Shown piece after piece: positions 38,001 through 50,000 of a stretch of 64,000 nt of DNA. The position numbers and the translations under genes are program-made. The stretch is from Gyrodactylus bullatarudis. Lineage: Eukaryota; Platyhelminthes; Monogenea; Gyrodactylidea; Gyrodactylidae. Each line of letters opens with the position of its first letter. Within the stretch, counting starts at the first letter, position 1. The DNA lies in NCBI GenBank assembly GCA_012064415.1, contig SSNU01000247.1, forward strand, positions 276,169 to 340,168. Direction: 5' to 3'. The notes under the pieces were generated by a model, which saw nothing but the letters and a program-made list of their open reading frames with translations, was not told where the DNA came from and did not search any database.

Positions 38001-41000
38001 CCATACTACACAGACAGTGACTGAGGAGTATGAAAAAGTTCATCTTTGTACAATTACCGACACTGCAGGAGAGGATGTTGAAGCTGAAAATTAGAATTAT
38101 TCATCAAGATTAGATCAATATTGTCATCAAACTTTATTGATAACCAAATTAATAGCCAATTAGTGGCATAAGAAAAGGATAAGGTCAATCAACAAAAAGA
38201 GGGAAACGAGTAAGACAAAGTGGACAGCCTGAACAGCAAAATGAACTAATGACGGAGCTCAAATTATTGCATTGTAATAGTATTTACATAACATAATAAT
38301 AGAGTCTGAAGAGAGACCTAGCAAAATATAACGTTTATCACTATAATATAGTTGTGTTTTCTCTAACCATTATTATGAGTTTTTTACTATGATGATTTAG
38401 AATTTAAAGCTATTTCAAACCGATTAATTTTAGTTCAAAAGTCGTTTTTTGATTGGCTTTGTTTGAAGCTTTAGCGGATAGAGTTCAGACGATTGAATAT
38501 TTGAATTCTACAGGTATGATTACTAGATAAAGCTAACTCACTTTTTATCGATGACCCTGGGAAGTAGGTTTTTAGAAGAACGTTTTAAACAAAAAAATAA
38601 CCCGCTGAGAAAAATTAACTCTCTTTGAATTAGTATAGTACGAGTTTGACGAATTATAGAGCTGAGATCTTTGCTTGTTGAAAGTAGGATTATATGGATA
38701 AAAAATAATGGAAAACTAACTCTGATCCATTTTTGACCTTTGTGGAGTATATCTTTGAACTGGAATTCAGACCATACTCTTTGGGTAAGGCAGTTGAACC
38801 GAATATTCCCATCAGAATAGTGACTGCTGTCTCCTTCTGGAATCGCCAGAGGTCGGTCGGGATATCAAATGTAGTTGAGCCATAGTTTTTCTCCAAATGA
38901 CTGATTATGAGGTGTGTCAGGTTCTCCTGGGTTATTTCATTGTCAATAGCAGAGCTGGATAAGATTGGACAACGATTCAGTCGGCCACTCATGACGTTCA
39001 AATTGCTAACCGACATGTTGAGTATATGATCTTCTTCATTTAGAAATCTAGAAGATAATCAATTTTTATAAGAACAAGAGACAAGTTCTTGATGATTCAT
39101 CATATCAAGACAACATCTCATCGTCCTAGGGTTTCCCATTTTACCAATCTGTAGTAGAGAGGTCATTATCTATTACAAAAACTATTCTTCAAAAGAAAGA
39201 AAGAATTAAGAATATTAAGAAATATAAGAATTCATAAAATTTTTGGCTGATTTGATTGTTTAAAAATAAGTAGATTGTTTCAGTAATGATGTAAGAAGAC
39301 GACTGGTAAATCTGATTGATCAACATTATGAAAATAATCGGATAGATGTTTTTTAACATAGGTTTTGAGCTGGGTCACCGATGTCATGAGGTTTAAAGTA
39401 AAAAAGATGCCAGGGTTTTTTCTCACAAATGGAATGCCAGGCAACAGGTATGACCCAATCGAATTTTAAGAACAATTTCAACCAATAATTATATTCTAAA
39501 AACCTATATATTTGGCATGTATCACACTGATGAGTATGCCCGAAATAAAGGCCTTATTTGTGAGAAAAAAACTCTGGCATCTTTTTTACTTTAAACATTA
39601 TGAAAATTGTATTCAAACCCCATAGATTGTTACTAAAACCTGAGGAAAGTGAATCTTTTCATTTATAAATTAAAGTTTGAGTGGGGAGCTTCTTAAATCG
39701 GACGTATCATCAGAAAGTTGTCGAACAGATCAAATGATCACCCTAAAGAAGGATCAGAGACGTCAAAAACGAGAAATATGCTATTTTAATTTCAAATTTT
39801 TCAATTTTGTTTAAAAATGCGGGTGATGACAGCATGGATTGGTGGATGAAGGAGAAATTCTTCAACTTTTTACTATACTTTCAATTAAAAAATTTACCCT
39901 GACAAGTAATTTGTCATAAATGAGCAAACTAACTCAATTAGTAGAGCGACAAGTTGATGTTTTTCATTTAGAATACGATTCACTGAACGACTTATAGAGG
40001 CAACATCGCATAGGAGAGCAAGGTACTGAGCAAAACAGCCCGGTTGATAATAGCACATGAGGTGGTCAAATAATTCATTGAGATTTTCATTTTCCACCTG
40101 GGTTGTCCCATCAGATTTTCCACGGTTCTCAAATAAATTGACAATACCGTATTGAAACAAATTTGTCATCCTATAAAATTGGTAGAGAGAAGATTAGAGT
40201 GAGAATTTAGACAATTCAAAAGAGAGACTTACTCAATCGAGTTATTTTGGTAATAGTTCATTGAGTTCATAGAGACAGAGTTCTTCAGTCTGTAGAGACA
40301 CTTTGAATTAGAAAAGTTCATCTCATGCAAGAGACATTTCAAGAGAATATCCAAGATGTAGATTTGTTCATCAGACTTGATGGCAGAGTCTTCAATCTTG
40401 CGTAATGAGTTAACTAATCGATTGCAGGAGATGTAACTTTTGTTGTCGTTAAAGTTTTTATTCAAGTCTTGAGCGTAACTCTCGAGGAGTGAATTGAGGT
40501 CGACACCCAAGGGTATTGAGTGCACGTGGATATATTTACAATAATGAGTCAAGAGAATACCATAGGTGAGACGGACTTCTAATTGAGGAGCATCGAAGAG
40601 GTAGTCTGATAAGGTTGTCGATGTAGACATAACGAAGGAGTTGACAAATTCTGTACACGGTTTGGTTCCATTGTTCAGCAACTGCATCAGTATTGGAATC
40701 CATTTAAAACTGAAGTTTTGATTATTAATTATTATTGATTATTTATATTGGGTTAATTCCAAAAATGATCGCAATGCAAATTTTCATCGATACCAATTTC
40801 AAGAAATTACAATTGAGTTATATGTAGAATATAATAATAATTACTCACCAATATTTATAATCAATTTTCATGACAATTCTTACGAAAAAGGGAAGAATCT
40901 GAGAAAGTAATTGGGCCGAATAATGTTCACGCTGAAAGTGAGAAAAAATAATAATGTTTGTATTTAATTATCTCGACAAGATTATCTAGACGTACAATTT

Positions 41001-44000
41001 TTCTTTCAGAAATTTTCGAGAATCTATTTGCAGATATCTTTGTAAATTTATGTACAAAATTAATGAAAGGCTTTGATAACTGAGATTTTTTATGGGCATA
41101 TTTCAGATTCCTGCGAATGACAGATAGGACAACTTCACACGAGGATTCTGTATTGAAATCTGGAAGATAGATTATAAAGTTGACTTGTAAGAGTCTCTGT
41201 AATGTGCCTGTAAATTTACCTGTAATAGGGGAGGGTATAGGTTGGGCATCTTTATTTCCATTAGATGGCTTGAGACATTTGAAGAAATCTGTGAGTCTCT
41301 TGGGATCGGAGAAGAAATTCGTCGACCCAAAGATATCATCTCGCTCGTAAAATAGTATGTAGGCGTTCCAGCTAGAAGAGTTTAAAAAGTTTCAATGAAA
41401 AATATATAAATGATGTTTTTGAATTACTCACTTCTTATCTCTACTCATGTAGGAACCATCTGAGGCTTTCGAGTATCTATTGACATCATCAACTTGTCCT
41501 CCGAAGCATTCCGACCGGAGAACCTGATCATTGTCCAGGTCGATTTCCTTGACATCGCGATCATCAAAGCGATACCAGAGGAATTCTTTACTGGTCGGAT
41601 TTTGGATGCGAATGAAGCTGTAGTAGTGACCCCCGGAGGCTTGCCCATTATGTACAACGATTCCTCTTAGAGTATATTTTGTGTTATTATTAGTCTAAGA
41701 AATAGAGAGAGATAATGAAATCCATTCAATATCAGGGTTCTTTTTTTATTTCTGAAAATATTCTGAATACCTGAACTCATCTTTTAGCATTCACATAATG
41801 GAGAAGTAGAGTTCTAGAAAGTTTGAACCAGTTTAAGAGTAGAATAAGGATACAATGATTGATGAAAAAGTTAGATCATTCTGATAGGTTATTGTAATGA
41901 TAAACGAGAGATATACCAGAGGCAAAATAGCTCGGAATTGTCATTTGGGAAATTTCAAAAAATAATACCCTCATCCTAGAAAATTTATAAGAAATAGAAG
42001 GGATTCAAATCACTCCCTATCTTATTGTTACAGATCCTATTTAGTATACTTGATTTCATAGAAATTCTGTTTAATGACTAGTTGCGTGAAGCTCTATTGG
42101 CTAACCTAATTCGTGTGGTGAATGGCCATATGAATGTAAAACTTACAATTTGAATGTTGGAAGAAGACATAACAGAATCATGGAAGCTAGGTGTATTTGG
42201 ACGATTCGAAATATTGGAATTGCTATTCGATCGTAATTCTTCCATAGAACTGTAATCATTTTGATTTAGTTTCTCTATAAATAAAGTGTTGTTAAAAATG
42301 ACAACAGAGTTGACAGTAAAACGGATCACTAACCATCCTCAACAGTGAAGGAAGCTGTACCTTGTACTGTGTACGGGTAGAGGTCGAGTTGTCGAGGGAA
42401 TTCAAAGTAGCCATTTGATTTAATTGCGATATTTCTGACGGTTAAAGAAAGTAAATTATGATTTGTGTAGAAAATTAGAAAATTTATCGTCTAAATAAGG
42501 CAGAAACTCGAGAGAGATTAACTTACTGCTCAAAGTCAAATCGAAATCTGAGTAATTGCACAGCCAGTATGGGCGGACAATGCTTTATGACGGCTCTCTT
42601 GACAGCGGTGACTTTCTTTTGACAAATTTCACATTTGTAGGCATTGCCTCCTTCCAAGAGATCTGCTTTAACGTACTGTTCCAGGGATTCTTTCAGAGTG
42701 TTCAATTGATGGACATCAGCGTTTATTGTCATAAAGGTTTCATCACGCTGTGTCCGATGAGGACAATCACGACAAATCATTTGATTCTCAGTTGTACCCA
42801 TGAACAAGGACTCAAAGGGTTTCAGTTTATTGCATAATATCATACCCTCGTCAATGTTGTCGATGAGACAACTAAAGAACTCGAGGGCATCATGTTGTTC
42901 GTGTTTGTTGATCTTTTCGCCCCACAATCTAATAAAGATGATTATTAGGGCGAGTCAAATATGTTTTTTCCAGAAAATATTTCGGCTGCTATGCGAATCT
43001 GTTAGATCAATGAAATTTAAATTCGAATTCTCTGATACCCATTTTCCCAAAAATCTTCAACATATCCCAAATACTGATTAGAAATACCTTAAGAACCTAT
43101 TTCTATTTAAAATCGAATTCAAAGGGCTCAAAATTTAGATTTTAATCAATTTTAGTAGAAAAATTCATTGAAAATAGTTGGCGTTTTCAATTGCGATTCG
43201 GGGAATCTAAGCAAATTTAAAATACATAGTACATAAAAGGGACTTTTTTACGTTGAAAAATTCTCTTTAAAATGAACTTGGCACATCCGGATGTTCAAAA
43301 ATTAGACTCTCTCTAATGATTATTATTAGCAATGACTAGCGGATCTCATCAAATGTTTCTCCCAAGTTTTGAGAGTATTTCAAGAAATAATGTTGAGTTA
43401 TAAGGGGAAATTTTCATCTAGTGTAATCATTAGCAATTAGTAGAGCCTAGAAAAGTGCTAAAAGTATTATTTTAACCAGCTATTTCCTCTGTTCTAAAAA
43501 CCAGTTGAGAATTTTTCTAACCCTGCTCAATCTATAGCGTGGGAATTAAAAAAACTAAATAATTCTATAGTCATGTCGCGTAGTGGTCTCCTTTCCACCT
43601 ACCAGTCACTCATGTACTTTAAAAAGTTTTTTAAGATAAACTTATATATGTTACGTTTAAAGTGGAAACTCGTACAGTGTGTACACTGTACAACTAATTG
43701 GTCAATGTGGAAACTCGGCGTACACATTGAACGGTTGATGGTGTACAGTTTGAATATACTGATTAAACGTACAATGTGAACACTGGAAATTTTTTTAAAA
43801 TCTTGAATTACAAGTTTTAAGTCCAATTCTGTTGAATAAATAGCAGTTTCCAATAATCCCATGCAGATATCAACTGGTCTGTGTGGATTCAAGTAAGAAA
43901 AAGTAAGTGTTTTACCCTTTGATGAAGTTTCAAGTTTTCGACCACAGTGTATTCGTCTTATGTAACCCATAAGTCTTAATTTGAGAAACCTCTACAATGC

Positions 44001-47000
44001 GTCAAAAAGGTGTAGGTTTCTCACTTGATATAGTTTCAAGTTATCAACCCAAAATTCATCAAGACTTAACAATACAGAATATTACAATCTTATCACTAAA
44101 GTCAGGGCATCCAAAATGCTATTAAATGAAGATGAGAACCTCTTGAAAATCGCAAACAAGTCCCTGAAGGATTTCTCATAGAGATTCTCTATCTATCCAA
44201 ACTGCCTCAAAGGAAGCCTCATTTTCATGGGGAATGTTGAGGTATGATTGTGCCACTGAATGCCTGTCGAATAGGGGGAAATGCAGAAGAAATAAAATTT
44301 TTTACAATTCTAGGTCCTATAAAAGTTTTTCATGGAATAACAAATAAATGAATATTATATTTGAACTTTTCTTAAACTAAAAGACTTAAAGACCATTAAG
44401 ATAGATGAGACTTATTTCCCGAACATAAAGTTAACAGTGTACACATTGTTCGTTCAGTGTATACACTGTACGAGTTTCCATTTTGAACGTAACATATACA
44501 CTGTAGATAGGAAATTATGGTGTAAAATATAATTAAAAATATTTTTATTATGTTTACTTGAAAGTAGTTTAGTGTTGTTTGTAAATTTACGTTAAAAAAA
44601 TCTTGAAATCATGAAATAACACCTTTAGATCTTCAAGTAATCAACTTAGTTTAAAAACATCGGGAAAAGAAACTGATTGAACCATGAGTATGAGTTATAA
44701 GATCTTGAGTTAATTTTAAAATTAGCAGATTGCGAAATAATGATTATTCCTATAAGCAGAACCTAGGTCAGAAGTTCAGGAGATTGTTGACTTGAACTCA
44801 CACTTTAGTTCAGCGTTTTCATGGATAAACCTTGATCCCGTAGGCAAAGAAAATTGAAAAGAGAAAGACCTAGACGAGTCAGGTTCAAATCTTGAGCAGG
44901 TGAAATTATGTAGAATTAATTTTTAAAAATATCCTCGTTGTATACCAACAGCATACAGCATAGAAGTTTTTCAACTCCTAGAAAAAAACTACAAAAGTAA
45001 GAATTCTGAATAGCCCGCGAAAATCTGCTAATTCTTGAAGTAACTCTGAAACAATACCTATTTAATTTTGAGCGATTATTTTTATTTTTACAGAAATTTT
45101 TAGGGAATAATATGATCATGATAAAAGGGTTAAGATGATCAAACTTACGTAAATTCAGATAGGAATCCTTGGGGATTGTAGAAAGGTAGTTGACTAAACT
45201 TGAGATGTACAAAGAGTCTTTGGAGTTGAGCGAGTACGCGAAGATTGTGAACTTTATCTCGGCTCAACTCAAGCTAGAATTAAGAAAAAATAGATTAATA
45301 AATGACAGTATAGAAATTTTGGGAAATAAACTTACACTCTCATCAGCAAATGCCGAATCTTCGAGGCTCTCTTGATCTAAGGATTAGATAAATCTTCAGT
45401 TTTTGAATATGAACCTAAAAAGTATGCAGTATTCTCTTTTCTTAAAAAACTTATTCTGTTAACTTAGATGGACTCAATTTCTGGGACCATAGTGATGGGA
45501 AAATTTTTTTGGTTTGAAAATTATTTTACGAGAATTCCTCTCAATTTGATGCAATTTTGTGATCTGTTCGTATGAGAGAATAAATTAAAGGTTTTTTTTC
45601 AGCTCACCAGAATCCGACTCAAAGTTGACCTTTTCATTGAGTCGATTGAGCATGCTTAATGGCTTAGAGTTGAGTATTGCATATCTGAGGGGTTCAATGG
45701 CAAAAATTTGTTGCAGTATCGAGTTCAAATAGCATGTTGCCCCAGCATTCTTTAATCCGACGTAATTACTTTTGACTTGATCGAAATTGGGTAACCATTC
45801 CATGTATGTTTGTCGGAGGTCATCTGTTTAATTATGATATTTTTGAAATTTATGAACAAGTATTTTTAATTGTCTGTATTAGATTTACCATTAAAGTGTA
45901 GATTTGAAAGAATCTGGCCAACATTCTGGTAGAGATCGTCAAAACGATTCATAACTTGCAGGAGAAACTCGAAGGCGGCCTCTTTCACACTGACTGGAGG
46001 TTCCTGGGAGTCTTGGAAATCTTTCAAGAGCTTATCATTAGAATTAAACTTGTAGTAGCGATATGAGTCTGTGAAGAGGATCTTCTTTAGGATCATACTC
46101 AAGAATCCTTGTAAGTCAGCGTTAAGATCTTGTTTGGATTCAAGGATACTCTGGCTTATATTGAACAAGTTTATCAATTGACAATGATCCCATTGTTCGA
46201 TTTCACACTCAGATATCTGAAAAAAATTAAATTACATTGACGATTAGCAATTTTTGAAGGAGAACCCAATCTTTGTAATACTCAAAGCCATTTTATTCGA
46301 AACCAAGTAAAGTCAATCAGGAAAGTGTCTTCACGTCTGGTGGATTGAGAAATCTTCAAGGGATTTTCATCCATACCTATACTATAGTAGAATATTTTGA
46401 TGTATGGTTCGGTCTATAATGTAAAGTTATACATTGGGACGTTCGAATTTATTGATATGATACTAAAAGACGATTTTTTCATCAAAAATTTGAATATGCT
46501 AGAGATTTTTTGGAATCCTACTCATGTTTCCCGGTTTTACCAGTTGAAGAAAAAAATTATTTTTATGAAAAATATAGCCATTTTTCAAATTTCAATTTGG
46601 CGCCAAAATCCCATTTTTTCGGATTTTGAACTGAAAATTTTTATTGATTTAAAAGTTGGAGGTTGATCAAAAGAGGTTTTTAGGATCAAGATTAGACAAG
46701 AAAGCTGACTAGCACAGTCAAATCACCGACAGTTACCCCATTTTCGGGAGATTTTGATTTTAATCGAAATTTCATTGATTCAAGTAATGAAAATGATCGA
46801 AAAATCCAATTTCAGCTCCCAAACGATAATGAGGCTATGCATCAGATAAGATTCAGTTGAATTGATTTTCTTGTCTAATCCTGATCTTTTGATCACCCTT
46901 CAACTTTCAAATCAATGAAAATTTTCAGTTCAAAGTTCGAAAATATTGGATTTTGACGTGAAATTGAAATTTGAAAAGAGACCATATTTTTCATAAAAAT

Positions 47001-50000
47001 AATTTTTTTTAGAATTTTTTTCTTCAACTGGTAAAACCGGGCAACATGAGTAGAATTGCGAAAAATCTTTAGCATATTCAAATTTTTGATGAAAACATCG
47101 AGAAATCTGTAAAAATCATAGATTCCCAACTTCTTATCAATTAGTTTTAATTATAGTCAATTTATTACTAATTATAATTTACATAGTAAATTAGTTGCCT
47201 CATCAGATTTATTTTATATATTGACAACATAAAAATATATACTTCTCAATAATAAACTTTACATGGGTATTTCTGTAGGGGCCTAAATTTAGATTATAGA
47301 CCGAAGGATAAGGATCAAAACATTACACTATACATGAAAATCTCTTGACGATTCCAATATCCATGATTACCCTCTGTTGATTGACTGTACTAAAATCTAA
47401 AACTATCAGAATAAATGGAGGGAAGACTTCTCCTTCGATTGCAACCAATGTTGCTCAATTTCTCAAGGCTCATTTATAATTTTATTCTCCTAAAATGATA
47501 TTGACCCAGAAATTTCGCCCTATTTGCTTGGTGCATGATAATGTTGAACTTACAATTGCTGTGACTTGATTCAGAGACAGAATGAAGGCATCTTCAAGCC
47601 CATGTGACAATTGGTCGTTGGAAATCTTTTGAGTCAACTTATTCATGGTCTCTCGGAAGCAGTAAGAAAACTCATTTGCGCTATCCTGTTTGCCATACTT
47701 GATTGCAGCCTTGAAAAAAAGGAAAAAAATTCAGATTACAATAAAAATTCCATAAGTTTAATTTATGTGATCATACTAACAGATCTGAGGCCCAAGGAGG
47801 CAGCTTTCAAGATGAATATAATATTTTATGAATTTAACAGAATGGGTTCGATTACTCAAATTTATGTATTTCGAATCAATTTTTTGTTCTTTAGTCGTCG
47901 GATTAAGAATACACCTACAGATTTGCTTCCTAATTGAGATAGAACTGTATTGACTTGGGCTACTTCCTTTTATTTAACCTATTTCTGAGTTTGAGTTTAA
48001 ACTTACAAAACTGAAGCAATTCGATCTGATGTATAATGTGTAAAATGTTTTTAAAAAGAGAAGAAATACTTACTTTAAGCGTATCCAATGTTGAGGTAAT
48101 TGTGGTATTTGCAAAATTCAATAATTCCTCCCCTGTAGATAGTGATCTGATGACATGGAGGCATTCCTTGAAAGCGTATTGAATGTCACCCCTTAGCAGT
48201 TGAGAGGTTGATGAGAGGGAATTTTCAAGAAGACATTTGAGGATTTCCGGGATTTTATTTTCCTCCTCGAGTCTTTTGTACATTGTGAGCATAAATTTTG
48301 GAAGTACTCGATAGGCTTGGCCCCTAGGTGATCTTGGCAAATGGGCAGTATCATACGAGAGTAAGACGTTGAGTTTCCTCTTGTTAAGATAGGCAGTCTC
48401 ATGCCAGAGGGGTTCTGATTCCTCGGAAATGACGTCTGAATCGAAACAGTAGAGGAATTTGTCAAAGTTCAACTCTCTTGAACATTTATCTGGCATGACG
48501 CATGTCAAATTGTAGCCATACTGAGGGGAGTATGTTTTGATTGAGAATTTGAAGGCCAATTCAGAGTCTGTGTCGTTGGTTTCTTGGTAAGATTGAAAGA
48601 GAAACTTGTCAAAGAGACTCTTTCGCGATGGCAAGCTGATATCCTCTGCATTCACTGACTGAATTGTATACGTGAAAAGAGATTCCAATTCAGGAAGGGG
48701 GTCTTGATTTCTATGCATTGGATAAAAGTCAAGGAAGAGATCAATTAATCTCAACAGCCATGAGGTTATCATCTGATAACGAGTGATAATGAAACAAGGA
48801 CTCTTTTGTAATTCATAAGGAGAAGTGTGAATATTGAAGAGGGAATGATTCAATAACCATGGCATGATACCTTGAGAGATGAGAGAGGAAATCAGTTTTG
48901 AAGGTTCATTATCTTCTTGATCGTTCTCCTCTTGCAGGGGAGAGGATAACGGGAAACATGACGATTTTTCTTCTTTCGGCTTAAGGATACTGTACAAAAT
49001 CTGTAAAATTGAGAGTAAAAACCTCGATTAAATTTTTCATCAGCATGATGCAAGAAATCCTAATTATTGTTCTTGTAAATGTTAATCAATGTTACCTACG
49101 TTAACCAGTTGAAGAAAAGGATTATTTTCAATGAAAAATATGGTAATTTTTCTAATCTCTAAGTGTCACCATTTTTTGAACTGAATTTTATTGATTTGAA
49201 AGTGAAAGGATGGTGAAAAGAAGTTTTTCAGGGTCACAATTAGAAAACAAAGCCGAATACCGCCATTAAGTTAAAAGGATTTTGAGCTATCGAAAATTAT
49301 CAACTCTTAAAAGATAATAGAGTTAAAGATAAGAAAATATTTAGCAGGATTGATTTTCTTGTTTAATTTTGATCTTGATAAACATCTTCTAATCTGGAAT
49401 AAGGATAATGTAGAAATTTCCTACATTTAGAAAAAAAATCCTCTGTAAATTTGGGTAGAACAGACGCAAAGGTCTCAAGGAGAGGAGCCAAGAGGAGTAA
49501 AATAGATGATAAAACTTGAGGATATAAGTTTAATATAATAACTAAAAAATATTGATTAGGCTATAAATTAAACTATTAATGATAACTCTAGTAAGACTAA
49601 TAAGAGAGACTTACCTGAATTGTGTATAAAAATTCACTTGAGGATCTTTGAAAGACTTCGTTGAGGTGTTGGATAACAAGCTCATCTGGGGAAAGAAGAT
49701 TGCACAATTAGGATAAATTGAATAATATATTGGAACTAAACCTCTATGTAATAAATAAAATGTATAAAAAAAATAATCCAACAAAATAATTATCAGGGAA
49801 ATACAAAAATAATTTTTTTTCCGAACAGAAATTTTGCAAAAAGAAGGTTTTCAAAAATAAGGCCTTTATTCCGGGCATAGTCATCAGTGTGATACATATG
49901 AGGTTTTAGAAAAATAATTGAACAACAATTTATGAATATGCCAGAAATAAAGGCCTTATTTGTGTAAACCTAGGCATCGCTTTCTTCGTTTCTTTACAAA

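Larger units (their letters stand above)
40996..45823 (-). other. USP catalytic core of the USP9X gene
   Basis: Exons 18-26 encode the peptidase. The catalytic Cys lies in NAGATCYLN (exon 18, 45608-45823). EQHDALEFF and two zinc-binding CxxC pairs (CRDC and CEIC) lie in exon 21 (42527-42928). The catalytic His is in ASGGHYYS and the acidic residue in RFDDRDV (exon 24, 41432-41694), and NAYILFYER closes the fold in exon 25. All catalytic residues are present, so the enzyme is probably active. Intron 20 (42929-45148, 2,220 nt) splits the core and carries two repeats. Confidence 0.95.

Noticed and set aside
44396..44426. Plus-strand KIDETYF-like peptide in the element at 43644-44499, reminiscent of some DDE transposases
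   Set aside because: Too short, not connected to a longer frame, and on the opposite strand from the only other open stretch in the element.
46397..47129. Two similar peptides encoded at 46397-46666 (plus) and 46893-47129 (minus)
   Set aside because: They are the two arms of one inverted repeat read from opposite strands, inside a USP9X intron, not paralogous genes.
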